Source: Streptomyces yatensis (GTDB lineage: Bacteria; Actinomycetota; Actinomycetes; Streptomycetales; Streptomycetaceae). From it: a DNA stretch of 64,000 nt. Positions within the stretch are counted from its first letter, which is position 1. Every line of letters begins with the position of its first letter. The stretch is from contig NZ_CP072941.1 in NCBI RefSeq assembly GCF_018069625.1, positions 9,238,001 through 9,302,000 on the forward strand. Direction: 5' to 3'. The notes below the pieces were generated by a model. It was given only the letters and a program-made list of their open reading frames with translations, had not been told where the DNA came from and made no database searches. Below, piece by piece: positions 1-9,305 of the stretch. A program made the translations under genes and the position numbers.

Positions 1-1
1 C

Positions 2-69
2 GAGCTCGCCGGGGAGTACGGATTCACCGACACCGACGGGTCGCGGCCCGACAGCTGGACCGCGACCTG
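2..69 (+). CDS. C-terminal end of an unidentified protein (partial)
   Basis: The only frame open from the left edge reads 22 residues and ends at TGA 67-69; the tail contains YGFTDTDGSRPDSW. The G/C-rich third positions fit a real Streptomyces gene cut by the window. The fragment is too short to assign a family with confidence. Its stop codon lies in a 19-bp tandem duplication (51-88). Confidence 0.5.
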
Positions 70-88
70 ACAGCTGGCCGGCTACCTG
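51..88. repeat. 19-bp imperfect tandem duplication across a stop codon
   Basis: Two 19-bp units, 51-69 (ACAGCTGGACCGCGACCTG) and 70-88 (ACAGCTGGCCGGCTACCTG), match at 16 of 19 positions. The stop TGA (67-69) is at the junction, so the last codons of the upstream gene have been copied into the spacer. Confidence 0.7.
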
Positions 89-118
89 ACAGAGATCCCG
101 TCAGCGCTGATCAACGCG

Positions 119-1069
119 TCACGCGTATGGCGCCGGGTGTTCGGGCCGCTCCGCCACCGCCAGGGGAGGCTCGGCGCCACGCCGTCGCGCGGCCCGTCGG
201 CACACCGCGAAACCGGCGGTGGCCAGCAGCAGATAGGCGGGGACGAGCAGCACCGCGTCCGGTGTCGTCTGCTCGGTGTGCCAGCCCGCGCCGCGCCGGT
301 CGCCCTCCAGCACGATCCGGTTGACGGTCAGGAAGGTCAGATGGGTGCCGATGGCGGCCCACAGCGGAGCCCGGCTCACGGCCGTCCGGGCCGCCACGAG
401 CGTCAGTCCGAACACGGTCAGGAGGATCAGGTAGTCGGCGGGATTCTGCCCGTCCGGGGCGAACCCGATCGGTTCCGGATCGCCGTCGGCCAGCTGCGCG
501 GTCGCGGCCCCGACCACCGTCGAGGCCCCCGGCACCAGCAGGAACACCGCCGTCGTACCGAGGGCCGACACGGCAGCGCCGAACCGGGTGCGCAATGAGG
601 TCCAGGCGTAGCCGCGCAGGGTCGTCTCCTCCGGCAGGGCTTCGAGCAGGAGGGCGACCACCCCGTTCGAGAGGAGGAACCCGGCGAGGGCGGCGGGCTC
701 GATACGCGACCAGCGCAGCATGCCCGCGGCGGTGCCCGCGCCGAGGACGACGGCGGCCGCGGCCGCCGTCACCCCCACTCCGGTCAGCAGCGCACGCAGG
801 CTCGCGCCCGCCCCGCCGAACCCGAGCCACGCCGGGGACCGGCGCCCCCGGCGTAGGAGGAGGAGTACGAGTGGCACGGCCAGCGCGGTGACCAGCGCGC
901 CCGGGAGCACCCGGGCCGCGAAGCCGGTGAGCCCGAGGGCGTCGGCGGCGACCGGACCCAGGGCCGTGCCGACGCCGAGTGCCGTGGCCATCACCAGACC
1001 ACCGGTCAGCGCCCGGAGCAGGGCGGCGGCGGTCGAGGGGGCGGGCGTACCGGTGTGCGGCTCGGTCAT
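119..1069 (-). CDS. CPBP-family intramembrane metalloprotease
   Basis: A 316-residue polytopic membrane protein of the CPBP (CAAX protease/bacteriocin-processing, Abi) family. The diagnostic motif EExxxR is visible as EETTLRG (Glu147, Glu148, Arg152), and a later membrane segment carries the second-motif His in WAAIGTHLTF. About seven to eight hydrophobic segments cover the chain. By family knowledge such enzymes are presumed glutamic or metal-dependent intramembrane proteases; substrates in Streptomyces are mostly unknown. The ATG at 1069 is preceded by GGAGGACCTCCCC, a strong ribosome binding site. It is downstream of the DksA-like gene on the same strand, 193 bp away, so probably a separate unit. 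Confidence 0.85.
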   Translation of the reverse strand: MTEPHTGTPAPSTAAALLRALTGGLVMATALGVGTALGPVAADALGLTGFAARVLPGALVTALAVPLVLLLLRRGRRSPAWLGFGGAGASLRALLTGVGVTAAAAAVVLGAGTAAGMLRWSRIEPAALAGFLLSNGVVALLLEALPEETTLRGYAWTSLRTRFGAAVSALGTTAVFLLVPGASTVVGAATAQLADGDPEPIGFAPDGQNPADYLILLTVFGLTLVAARTAVSRAPLWAAIGTHLTFLTVNRIVLEGDRRGAGWHTEQTTPDAVLLVPAYLLLATAGFAVCRRAARRRGAEPPLAVAERPEHPAPYA

Positions 1070-1262
1070 GGGGAGGTCCTCCGGAAGGCGGGGTGACTTC
1101 CGCCATCCTCACGTCCCACATCGCCACGAAGGTCGTAGCCACTGATGAAACCGCCCATACATCCTTCGGCGTACCGCGCGTCCGTGGTCTGAGCCATCGG
1201 CCGGGGCGGGCCACCCACGAAGCCGGCCCTCTGCAGGCCGGAGCCGCTCGGCGTCGCGCCGG

Positions 1263-1652
1263 TCAGCGGGGCCGGGCGGTAGCGCAGCGTACGCAGGTGT
1301 CCGCCGCCGGGCGTACCTCCAGGCGCTCCGCCGGGATCGGCTCGCCGCACACCGCGCACAGTCCGTAGTCGTCGCGGTCCAGCCGCCGCAGCGCCTCGTC
1401 CAGGGCGGTCAGATGATCGCGTGCCTGGGCCAGCAAGGCGGCGACATGGGCCCGCTCGAAGGCGGTGCTCGACCCCTCGGGGTCGTGCTCGTCATCGACC
1501 GCCACCAGGGCGTTCGACGCGACGATCCCCTCGAATTCGCGGTTCAGGGCCGCGATCTGCTCCCTGGTGCCGACCTGCTCGGCCACCAGCTGTTCACGGA
1601 TGGACGCGCGCTCGGCCGGAGACAGAGCGCCATGACGGGATGAATCGCTCAT
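1263..1652 (-). CDS. DksA/TraR-type C4 zinc-finger protein
   Basis: A 129-residue protein starting at ATG 1652 (MSDSSRHGAL); an upstream in-frame start would add 22 arginine/glycine-rich residues that look non-coding. The N-terminal two thirds is a charged helical hairpin (coiled coil) and the C-terminus carries a C4 zinc finger, CAVC then 17 residues then CVRC, the hallmark of the DksA/TraR family. In proteobacteria DksA enters the RNA polymerase secondary channel with ppGpp; the role of the many short actinomycete paralogues is not established. It has no obvious operon partner. Confidence 0.85.
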   Translation of the reverse strand: MSDSSRHGALSPAERASIREQLVAEQVGTREQIAALNREFEGIVASNALVAVDDEHDPEGSSTAFERAHVAALLAQARDHLTALDEALRRLDRDDYGLCAVCGEPIPAERLEVRPAADTCVRCATARPR

Positions 1653-1776
1653 GCCGTCATAACCTCGGCGCCCCCGTCCGCATTCCGGTTCGCACCGGAA
1701 GCCTTGACGTCCGCCCACCCCGGCCCGGCCCGAGCGAGGTGGTCGTGAAATGTTAAACTACCTCTACACCCCGTGC

Positions 1777-1819
1777 TCGGCGCCGACCGGATTCCCCCCC
1801 CCGTGCCGGTCGGCGCCGA
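1777..1819. terminator. Long hairpin after the OYE gene
   Basis: Perfect 14-bp inverted repeat (1777-1790 and 1806-1819, arm TCGGCGCCGACCGG) around a 15-nt C-rich loop. It lies just past the stop of the minus-strand flavin oxidoreductase and upstream of the DksA-like gene, so it most likely terminates the former. ATTCCCCCC follows each arm on the plus strand. Confidence 0.7.
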
Positions 1820-1854
1820 TTCCCCCCGCCGCGGCATCCGAGCGGGCGCTCGGC

Positions 1855-2973
<1,119 letters not shown>

Positions 2974-3064
2974 CGTGTCGCTCTCCAGTCGTGTCGCTCC
3001 GGGGTGGCTTCCCCCGGAGGGCCAAAAGTGTGAATCTGAAAGGTACAGTTTTGATCGCGTAAAC

Positions 3065-3083
3065 TGCAACTGCATCGATTGCA
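3065..3083. promoter_or_regulatory. Candidate Rrf2 operator between OYE gene and regulator
   Basis: The divergent spacer holds an AT-richer island with the inverted repeat TGCAA-N9-TTGCA. On the minus strand TTGCAG is 18 bp from TACCTT, a plausible -35/-10 pair for the oxidoreductase, so the repeat overlaps that promoter. This fits autoregulation plus control of the enzyme. Confidence 0.5.
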
Positions 3084-3101
3084 CTTTAGGGGAACGGCGA
3101 A

Positions 3102-3602
3102 ATGGCACCGTCGAGTAGGCTGTGCCACGATCTGCGCGCGGAGGTGGAGACCTTGTTGGACATCCGGTTCTCCCGTGCGCTGCAGCTGATGCTCCTCCTC
3201 GCGGTCGCCGCCGACGACGACTCCGGACCGCTGAGCTCCGCCGAGTTGGCCCGCATGCTGAACACCAACCCGAGTCTGGTCCGCAAGCTCCTCGTCCCGC
3301 TGACGGAGGAGGGGCTGGTCGTCTGCGTCAAGGGCCGCACCGGTGGGGCCAGGCTGGGGCGGCCGACCGACCGGATCACCCTGGCGGAGATCTACCGCTG
3401 CGCCGTCGGCGACAAGCCCCTGTGGGCCTGCTCGCCCGGGGTGGAGCCGGTGTGCCAGGTGACCGCACACGCCGGTGAGTACTTCGCCACGCTCACCGCG
3501 GAGGCCGAGGAAGCGGTGCTCGAATCGCTGGGCGACCGCACACTCGCGGACAGTGTGCTGGAACTGCGCCGTCTCGATACGGGACGCGCGCGACAGCGCT
3601 GA
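3102..3602 (+). CDS. Rrf2-family transcriptional regulator
   Basis: A 166-residue winged-helix regulator. The N-terminal domain has the Rrf2 pattern SSAELARMLNTNPSLVRKLL followed by the wing VKGRTGGARLGRP. Three cysteines occur (in YRCAVG, WACSPG and EPVCQV), but the spacing is not the CX5CX7C of the [2Fe-2S] members NsrR/IscR, so it resembles the YwnA/redox-thiol type more; direct thiol sensing is inference. The start ATG 3102 has AGGGGAACGG upstream. It is divergent from an OYE-family reductase, a pairing common for electrophile or oxidant response. Confidence 0.88.
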   Translation: MAPSSRLCHDLRAEVETLLDIRFSRALQLMLLLAVAADDDSGPLSSAELARMLNTNPSLVRKLLVPLTEEGLVVCVKGRTGGARLGRPTDRITLAEIYRCAVGDKPLWACSPGVEPVCQVTAHAGEYFATLTAEAEEAVLESLGDRTLADSVLELRRLDTGRARQR

Positions 3603-3605
3603 TTC

Positions 3606-3619
3606 GGCTCCTACGAGCC
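3606..3619. terminator. Weak hairpin between convergent genes
   Basis: GGCTC-CTAC-GAGCC, five base pairs, lies between the Rrf2 stop (3602) and the LysR stop (3626). It is short and may not terminate efficiently. Confidence 0.35.
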
Positions 3620-3625
3620 CCGCGT

Positions 3626-4549
3626 TCACATCGCCGGAACGCCCGTGCCCCCTTCCGGCCCGGACACGGCCGCCCGGCGCAGGTGCTCGGCGAGCGCCGC
3701 GGTGGCGGTGGACGAGGTCCGGGCCTTCTCGCCCCAGGCCAGCAGATGGGTGCGGCGTGACCAGGGATCCTGGAGCTCGCACACATCGAGTGGCCGGCCG
3801 GGGGCGATGGCGCGGCGCGGCACGACCGCGAGTCCCACACCGGCGGCCGCGAGGGAGACAAGAGTGGGCAGGTGGGCGACGGTGGTGCGGTAGCGCACCG
3901 CCGGAGCGTGCGGACCCAGGTGTTTCTCGATCGAGCGCCGCAGCGAGGAGCCGGCGTCGAGCCCCACGAGCGGGTGCTCGGCGATCTCGCTGTAGGCCAC
4001 CGCGGCGCGCCCCGCGAGGATCCCGCCGGACTGGCCGATCACCACCAGGGAGTCATCGCAGAGGGGTTCCATGGCGAGACCGCAGTCGCGCGCCTCGGTG
4101 TCGAGAACGACGCCCAGATCCGCCTCGCCGTCGGCGAGCAGCCGCACGGTGCGTGGGGTGCGGCTCTCGGACGCCGTCACATCGACGTCCGGGTGTGCGC
4201 GGAGGAACGAGACCAGGGCCCGCGGCACGAGGTGATGCATCGCGGAGCCGCCGCCCAGCAGGGTCAGTGGCGCGGTCGGCGGCCGGGCGTAGCTCGCCAC
4301 GGCGCTTTCGAGGCGCGCCGTCCGGTCGAGCACATCCCGGGCGTGGCGGGCCAGCGCCGTCCCCGCCGGGGTGGGGCGCACCCCCCGCCTGCCACGGATC
4401 AGCAGGGCCACGCCCGCGTGGTGCTCGAGCGAGCGCACCCTGGCGCTGGCCGACGGGAGGCTCAGATGCATCCGGCGGGCGCCCGCCGTGATCGAGCCCT
4501 CCGCCACGATGTGGAGAAAGAGCCGCAGGTCGTCCAGGTCATAACGCAC
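3626..4549 (-). CDS. LysR-family transcriptional regulator
   Basis: A 307-residue LysR regulator. The winged HTH is at the N-terminus (DLDDLRLFLHIVAEGSITAG onward, with SASARVRSLEHHAGVALLIR as recognition helix and wing) and a periplasmic-binding-like effector domain follows from about residue 90. The start is GTG 4549; the open frame further upstream overlaps the divergent exporter and has no family similarity. It is divergent from a TauE/SafE permease 85 bp away, the usual arrangement in which the regulator controls the permease. The inducer is unknown; a sulfur- or organic-anion is plausible from the permease family. Confidence 0.9.
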   Translation of the reverse strand: MRYDLDDLRLFLHIVAEGSITAGARRMHLSLPSASARVRSLEHHAGVALLIRGRRGVRPTPAGTALARHARDVLDRTARLESAVASYARPPTAPLTLLGGGSAMHHLVPRALVSFLRAHPDVDVTASESRTPRTVRLLADGEADLGVVLDTEARDCGLAMEPLCDDSLVVIGQSGGILAGRAAVAYSEIAEHPLVGLDAGSSLRRSIEKHLGPHAPAVRYRTTVAHLPTLVSLAAAGVGLAVVPRRAIAPGRPLDVCELQDPWSRRTHLLAWGEKARTSSTATAALAEHLRRAAVSGPEGGTGVPAM

Positions 4550-4565
4550 CCTGTCGAGCCTATGG

Positions 4566-4588
4566 CACAGCCTTGCGCAGGCTCTGTG
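4566..4588. promoter_or_regulatory. Candidate LysR binding site
   Basis: AGCCT-TGCGC-AGGCT (4569-4583) is a perfect inverted repeat nested within CACAG...CTGTG (4566-4588, one bulged base). It sits midway between the LysR and TauE/SafE starts, where a LysR recognition site is expected. Confidence 0.5.
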
Positions 4589-4633
4589 GATCACGCATTG
4601 TGCGCCCACGGGCCGTGGGGCGATGCTCGGCGG

Positions 4634-5389
4634 GTGTCGGAGATGGTGATTGTTCTGCTGGCGGGCGTGGTCGCCGGGGCGTTGAACGCCGTCGGCGGCA
4701 CGTTCGTGGCGCTCCCCGCCCTGGTCGCGGCCGGTCTGTCCCCCGTGACCGCGAACGCGTCCTCGACCGTGGCCCTCGTACCCGGAACCGTGGCGAGCGC
4801 GTGGGTGTACCGGCGCGATCTCGCCCCGGTCGGGGGCACGTCCACGCGGGCGCTGACCGTGGTCAGTGCGATCGGCGGCGGGCTGGGTGCCGGTCTGCTG
4901 CTGACGCTGCCCGCGGTGTCGTTCGACGCCGCGCTGCCCTGGCTGCTCGCCTTCGCCACGGTGATCCTCGCCTTCGGGCGCCACGTCTCCCGTGTGCTGA
5001 GCGACGCGAAGGGCCATGCGGTCGGCATGAGCCCCCGGGCCGTCCTGATCGGCCAGTTCCTCCTCGCCCTGTACGGCGGCTACTTCGGCGGTGCCGTGGG
5101 CATCATGATGCTGGCCGTGTGGAGCATCGGCCTCGGCCTCGACACCTCGGCCGGCAACCCGATGCGGGTCGCCCAGCTCACGGCCATCTACCTCAGCGCG
5201 ACCGGGCTGTTCCTCATCGCCTCCGACGCGCTGAGCGCACCGTCCGTGCTCATCACCATGCTGGTCGGCGCGGTGGCCGGCGGGGTGGCCGGGGCGCACA
5301 TCGCCCGTCGTCTCCCCGCCTGGCTGCTGCGCGGCGTCGTTCTGACGACCGCCGTCACCATGACCGTCCTGTACTTCCTCCGGGGCTGA
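4634..5389 (+). CDS. TauE/SafE (TSUP) family permease
   Basis: A 251-residue membrane protein with about eight hydrophobic segments and the two-fold TSUP repeat. The signature GALNAVGGTFVALPALVAAG occurs at the N-terminus and GGYFGGAVGIMMLAVW starts the second half. The family exports or imports sulfite, sulfoacetate and related organic anions. Start GTG 4634 or ATG 4643 are both possible; the ATG has GGAG only three bases upstream, so I give the GTG. Divergent from LysR, which probably regulates it. Confidence 0.88.
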   Translation: MSEMVIVLLAGVVAGALNAVGGTFVALPALVAAGLSPVTANASSTVALVPGTVASAWVYRRDLAPVGGTSTRALTVVSAIGGGLGAGLLLTLPAVSFDAALPWLLAFATVILAFGRHVSRVLSDAKGHAVGMSPRAVLIGQFLLALYGGYFGGAVGIMMLAVWSIGLGLDTSAGNPMRVAQLTAIYLSATGLFLIASDALSAPSVLITMLVGAVAGGVAGAHIARRLPAWLLRGVVLTTAVTMTVLYFLRG

Positions 5390-5407
5390 GCGGGCGGCTC
5401 ATCCCCG
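5381..5407. terminator. Bidirectional hairpin between TSUP and beta-lactamase
   Basis: CGGGGCTGAGC and GCTCATCCCCG pair with one mismatch around a 5-nt loop. The left arm overlaps the TSUP stop codon; the beta-lactamase ends convergently 30 bp on. Confidence 0.6.
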
Positions 5408-5436
5408 CGGAGGAGCGGATGGGCAGGGGAGGGGTG

Positions 5437-6396
5437 CTACGAAAGCCGGCCGGCCACGACCCGCGCCGCGTCCGCGATCAGCTTGTCGTCGGACGTGGCG
5501 TCCTTGTCACCGCGGTTCGACATGATCGCCATGACGATGGGAGCGGAGTCGGGCGGCCACACCACCGCGATGTCATTGCGGCCACCGTAGTAGCTGCCGC
5601 TTCCTGTCTTGTCGCCGACCTGCCAGTCCTTGGGCACCCCGGCCCTGATGAGCGCGTCCCCGGTGGTGTTGGTCCGCAGCCACTTCGTGAGCTGTGCGCG
5701 CTCTCCGTCGCCGAGGACATCGCCGAGCACGAACGCGCGCAGATCCTTGGCCATCGCCCGCGGAGTGCTCGTGTCCCGGGTGGAACCGGGGACCCAGCGA
5801 CTCAACTCCGGCTCGCGGCGCTCCATCCGGATGACGTCGTCGCCCATCTTCTCGAGCGTGGCGTCGAGGCCCCTGGGCCCGCCGAGCTGGTCGAAGAGCA
5901 GGTTGGCCGCCGTGTTGTCGCTGTAGCGGACGGCGGCGTCACACAGCGCGCCCAGGCTCATCCCGGTGTCGACGCGCTTCTCGGTCACGGGGGAGTTGTC
6001 GACGAGAACGTCCCTGGAGTACCTGATCACCCGGTCCAGCCCGCCCAGTTCGACCTTCCGCAGCACGGCACCGGCCTCCAGCGCCTTGAACGTGGAGGCG
6101 TAGCCGAACCGCTCGCCGTCGCGATAGGCCACCTCGTGTCCGGTGCCGGTGTCGATGGCGTAGACACCCAGCCGCGCGTCGTAGGAGTGCTCCAGCTTCT
6201 TGAACTCGACGGTGGACGACGCCGTGTCCTTGCCCGCCTTCGCCGCCAGATCGGTGGACGCGGACGGCGAGCCCGACGCACTCGACGACCCCGACGAGTC
6301 CGAGGATCCGTCCTGGCCGCAGGCCGTCAGCGGGACGAGAAGCGTGAGCGCGGTGAGCGCGCCGAGGGCGGTGTGCCGGGCACGGGGGAATCGCAT
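5437..6396 (-). CDS. bla: Class A beta-lactamase (lipoprotein)
   Basis: A 319-residue secreted serine beta-lactamase. The start ATG 6396 gives a positively charged signal peptide and a lipobox LTAC (Cys26), then a Ser/Gly-rich linker. Catalytic motifs are intact: S101-T-F-K104 (SxxK), S159-D-N161 (SDN) and KTGSG near the C-terminus. The omega-loop motif, normally ExxLN, reads EPELS, so the general-base Glu (E195, Ambler 166) is present but Asn170 is replaced by Ser199. It hydrolyses penicillins outside the membrane. It is divergent from a BlaA-like LysR gene that is coupled to blaB, so it is very probably inducible. Confidence 0.92.
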   Translation of the reverse strand: MRFPRARHTALGALTALTLLVPLTACGQDGSSDSSGSSSASGSPSASTDLAAKAGKDTASSTVEFKKLEHSYDARLGVYAIDTGTGHEVAYRDGERFGYASTFKALEAGAVLRKVELGGLDRVIRYSRDVLVDNSPVTEKRVDTGMSLGALCDAAVRYSDNTAANLLFDQLGGPRGLDATLEKMGDDVIRMERREPELSRWVPGSTRDTSTPRAMAKDLRAFVLGDVLGDGERAQLTKWLRTNTTGDALIRAGVPKDWQVGDKTGSGSYYGGRNDIAVVWPPDSAPIVMAIMSNRGDKDATSDDKLIADAARVVAGRLS

Positions 6397-6415
6397 GATC
6401 CTGACCTCCGGTTGG

Positions 6416-6435
6416 GCCCCCGTCACGCAGGGGGC
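6416..6435. promoter_or_regulatory. Inverted repeat near the beta-lactamase start
   Basis: GCCCCC-N8-GGGGGC, perfect 6-bp arms, lies 20 bp upstream of the bla start codon. It could be in the 5' leader or be part of a regulator site. Confidence 0.3.
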
Positions 6436-6540
6436 ACAGGGGATGGAACGACCGGCCCCTTACCGGGGCGCGGCCGTGGGCATCGGGATCACCTTCGCCG
6501 CCCGGCGGCTATGCGGTCCAATACGCTCATGCGCATCTCC

Positions 6541-6555
6541 ATGCCGATCTGGCAT
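6541..6555. promoter_or_regulatory. LysR-box (T-N11-A) palindrome in the bla/blaA spacer
   Basis: ATGCC-GATCT-GGCAT is a perfect inverted repeat containing T-N11-A, the classical LysR recognition pattern. It ends 11 bp before the regulator start, consistent with autoregulation. BlaA of S. cacaoi is known to bind T-N11-A sites in the equivalent spacer. Confidence 0.6.
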
Positions 6556-6566
6556 AGAGTGCGGAT

Positions 6567-7469
6567 GTGGATCTGGTGGGAGCGTGCCGCGCGTTCGTCA
6601 GCGTGAGCGAGCGTGGCAGCTTCACCGTCGGGGCGGCCGCCGCCCGGATGTCCCAGTCGGTGGCCAGCCGTCGGGTGGCCGCTCTGGAGGAGCGCTTCGG
6701 TGAGCAGCTCTTCGAACGCACCTCACGGCGGGCCCAACTCACCCCCTTCGGGCGGGAGATGCTGCCGGTGGCCAGACAGCTCGTACAGGCGGCCGATGTG
6801 CTGCTGCACGAGGCCGAGGCCGCCAAGCGCAAGCCGTGGCGGCTCGCGGTGCCCGGCATCTGCACAACGGCCGGTCTGGCCCGCCTCGTCGCCGAGGCAC
6901 GCGCGCACGGCATCACGCTCGAGCTCCGCGTGGCGGCGCCGGCGCAGCGCCTGGAGCTCATCCACGCACAGCTGGTGCGGGCCGCCCTGCTCGCGGTGCC
7001 CGCGGACGAGGCCACCTGGTCCGTGCCGCTCGGGCTCGCCGGAGTCCGGGATCCCGGTGTGCGGCGGGTCTATCTCGAGACGCTGCGGGTCGGCCGGGCC
7101 GCTCCGGGCCCGGCCCGCCGTATCTGGATCCAGCCGGAGGACGATGTGCCGCATATCCGCGACCCGCTGACCCGGCTGCGCGACGCGGTCGGTCTGCGGC
7201 CCGCACAGCTCGTGGCCGCCACCGATCTGACGGCCGCGGCCGCCGAAGTCCTCAGCACCCGCGACCTGTTGCTGTGCTCTCCCGCGCAGGCCGCCGAACT
7301 CGCCCTGAAGTGGCGGCCCATCGGCGAGATCACGCTCGGCCGGGGGTTCGCTCTCGCCGCCGCCGCGGACGGCAATCCGCAGCCCATCGAGGGGCGCCTG
7401 GGCGGCGCCATCGCCCGCTGCCTCGGCGCGGACACCCGGGCGGACACCGAGGAAGGAACGGAAGCGTGA
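6567..7469 (+). CDS. blaA: BlaA-like LysR activator of beta-lactamase
   Basis: A 300-residue LysR regulator with HTH at the N-terminus (GSFTVGAAAARMSQSVASRR, then ALEERFGEQLFERTSRRAQL) and an effector-binding domain. Start GTG 6567 has no clear ribosome binding site, so it may be leaderless or weakly translated. It is divergent from the class A beta-lactamase and its stop overlaps the next start (GTGA), coupling it to the BlaB-like gene. This three-gene order matches the S. cacaoi blaL-blaA-blaB system, where BlaA activates the beta-lactamase on exposure to beta-lactams. Confidence 0.88.
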   Translation: MDLVGACRAFVSVSERGSFTVGAAAARMSQSVASRRVAALEERFGEQLFERTSRRAQLTPFGREMLPVARQLVQAADVLLHEAEAAKRKPWRLAVPGICTTAGLARLVAEARAHGITLELRVAAPAQRLELIHAQLVRAALLAVPADEATWSVPLGLAGVRDPGVRRVYLETLRVGRAAPGPARRIWIQPEDDVPHIRDPLTRLRDAVGLRPAQLVAATDLTAAAAEVLSTRDLLLCSPAQAAELALKWRPIGEITLGRGFALAAAADGNPQPIEGRLGGAIARCLGADTRADTEEGTEA

Positions 7470-8368
7470 GCACCGAGACCCTGCTGCGCGATCTGCGCGA
7501 GCAGTTGCGCGACGGCGGACTGCACGGCTGCCTGCTCGTACGGGATCTCCACACCGGGGACGAGCTGGGCATCGACCCGGACACCCAGCTGCCGTCCGCC
7601 TCCCTGGTCAAGGTCCCGCTCGCGCTGGCGACGGCCGAGCGCATCCGGCGCGGCGAACTCGACGGAGCGACGCTGCTCGACGTGCCCCCGGGACGGATCA
7701 CCACGCCCGGCCCCACCGGGCTGAGCCGATTCCGCCACCCCGCCCGGATCGCGATCGGGGATCTGCTCTACCTGAGCACCTGTGTGAGCGACGGGACGGC
7801 GGCCGACGCGCTGTTCGGCCTCACCCCGCCCGCCCAGGTCGCCGAGATCCTCCAGGGACTCGGGCTGCGTGGCATCACCGTCCGGCACGGCATGCGCGAA
7901 CTGACCGAAACCCCCGTGGAGCGCTTCGACGCCGAGCAGGTGCATCTCGCCCACGCGCTGGCCATCGACGCCGGCACCAGCGGCCGCGGTCACCGGGTGC
8001 CGCAACTCGACACCACCCGCGCCAACACCGGCAGCGCGCGCGCCTGGGTGGACCTGCTCCAGGCCCTGTGGACACCGTCGAAGATCCACCCCGATGTGGC
8101 GCTGCACGTGCGCGACCTCATGGCCCACAACGTGCTGCGGCACCGGCTCGCCCCGGACTTCAGCTCCGACGCCACCACCTGGTCCTCCAAGACCGGCACC
8201 CTCCTCAACCTCCGCCATGAGGTCGGCATCGTCGAGCACTCCGACGGCCAGGCGTTCGCCATCGCCGTGCTCACCGAGTCGCTCGTGCCCGCGAGCACCC
8301 AGCCCGGCGCCGACGCCCTCATGGCGCAGGTGGCCCGCACCCTCCGTGACCACCTCCGGCAGTTCTAG
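7466..8368 (+). CDS. blaB: BlaB-like cytoplasmic penicillin-recognising regulatory protein
   Basis: A 300-residue protein with the serine beta-lactamase/PBP fold but no signal peptide. The active-site signatures are visible: S46-L-V-K49 (SxxK), S108-D-G110 (SDG in place of SDN) and K242-T-G. I see no ExxLN omega-loop motif, so hydrolysis is doubtful. In S. cacaoi BlaB is a cytoplasmic protein required with BlaA for beta-lactamase induction although it binds beta-lactams poorly or not at all. It starts at GTG 7466, overlapping blaA by 4 bp, so expression is translationally coupled. Confidence 0.85.
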   Translation: MSTETLLRDLREQLRDGGLHGCLLVRDLHTGDELGIDPDTQLPSASLVKVPLALATAERIRRGELDGATLLDVPPGRITTPGPTGLSRFRHPARIAIGDLLYLSTCVSDGTAADALFGLTPPAQVAEILQGLGLRGITVRHGMRELTETPVERFDAEQVHLAHALAIDAGTSGRGHRVPQLDTTRANTGSARAWVDLLQALWTPSKIHPDVALHVRDLMAHNVLRHRLAPDFSSDATTWSSKTGTLLNLRHEVGIVEHSDGQAFAIAVLTESLVPASTQPGADALMAQVARTLRDHLRQF

Positions 8369-8385
8369 GCCCGGCCGCCGGAGGG

Positions 8386-8415
8386 TGGTGACCAGCCCGG
8401 GGCGGCTGGTCACCA
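8386..8415. terminator. Strong bidirectional terminator
   Basis: Perfect 12-bp stem TGGTGACCAGCC / GGCTGGTCACCA with a 6-nt loop lies between the convergent blaB and dienelactone hydrolase genes. Confidence 0.8.
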
Positions 8416-8422
8416 GCCGCGG

Positions 8423-9178
8423 TCAGAGCGTGCGGCCGAAGAGGTCGAGCAGGGCCGCCCAGTGGCGTTCGGCGGCCTCGGCGTTGTAGGCGGAGGTGTC
8501 GGCCTGGGTGTAGCCGTGCTGAGCGCCCGTGTAGACCTCGGTGCGGTGGCGGACGCCGGCCTCGTTGAGGGCCTTGTCCAGGCGCTCGATCTGCTCGGGG
8601 GGAAGGGCTTGATCCTGGTCCGCGTGTCCGAAGTACAGCTCGGCGGTGACCTGCCCGGCCACCGTGTGCGGGCTGTCCGCCGCCTCGGTGGCCAAGTGGG
8701 CACCGTGGAAACCGGCCGCCGCCGCAACGCGGTCGGGGTAGCTTCCGGCGGTCCGCAGGGCCAGCCCGGCGCCCAAGCAGTACCCGGTGAGGCCCACGGG
8801 CCCGTCGGTGGCCTGCGGGCAGGAGGCCAGCCACTCCACATAGGTGCCGGCGTCGCTCATCGCGCGCTCGGGAGTGAGCTCCTGCGCCATCGGGGCGATG
8901 TGCTCGAAGATCGCCGGGCGCGCCGCCGGGTCGAGGAAGTCGGGCAGCTCCACCACCGGAGCGCGCCCGTGGCGGTAGAAGACGTTGGGCGCCAGCACCG
9001 TGTAACCGGCCGCGGCCAGACGGTCGGCCATCCCCCGCAGATGGGGCCGGAGGCCGAACGCGTCCATGTACAGCAGAACGGCCGGGTGGCGGTCGGTGTC
9101 GTCGGGATGGACCAGATAGGCGTCGGCGATGCCGTCCCGGGTGGGGATGTCGACGGCTGTTCCGCGCACTGCGGTCAT
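8423..9178 (-). CDS. Dienelactone hydrolase family protein
   Basis: A 251-residue alpha/beta hydrolase of the DLH family. The cysteine nucleophile elbow is GYCLGAG, the acid is in FGHADQDQALP and the histidine in AQHGYTQ, giving the Cys-Asp-His triad. Classical members hydrolyse dienelactone in chloroaromatic breakdown, but Streptomyces paralogues have broad or unknown substrates. Start ATG 9178 has GGAAAGGAACC upstream; an earlier frame extension overlaps the next gene and is rejected. The exonuclease gene upstream is 127 bp away on the same strand. Confidence 0.88.
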   Translation of the reverse strand: MTAVRGTAVDIPTRDGIADAYLVHPDDTDRHPAVLLYMDAFGLRPHLRGMADRLAAAGYTVLAPNVFYRHGRAPVVELPDFLDPAARPAIFEHIAPMAQELTPERAMSDAGTYVEWLASCPQATDGPVGLTGYCLGAGLALRTAGSYPDRVAAAAGFHGAHLATEAADSPHTVAGQVTAELYFGHADQDQALPPEQIERLDKALNEAGVRHRTEVYTGAQHGYTQADTSAYNAEAAERHWAALLDLFGRTL

Positions 9179-9305
9179 AAGGGGGTTCCTTTCCTGCCTA
9201 TCGGACGACGCGCATGAGCGCCGCCGACCAAGATCTCCGGGCCATCGTGCCACTCGCCGGGGGCGCGTCGGACGACACGCTCGCCATGGCCGATTCGCCC
9301 AGCCG

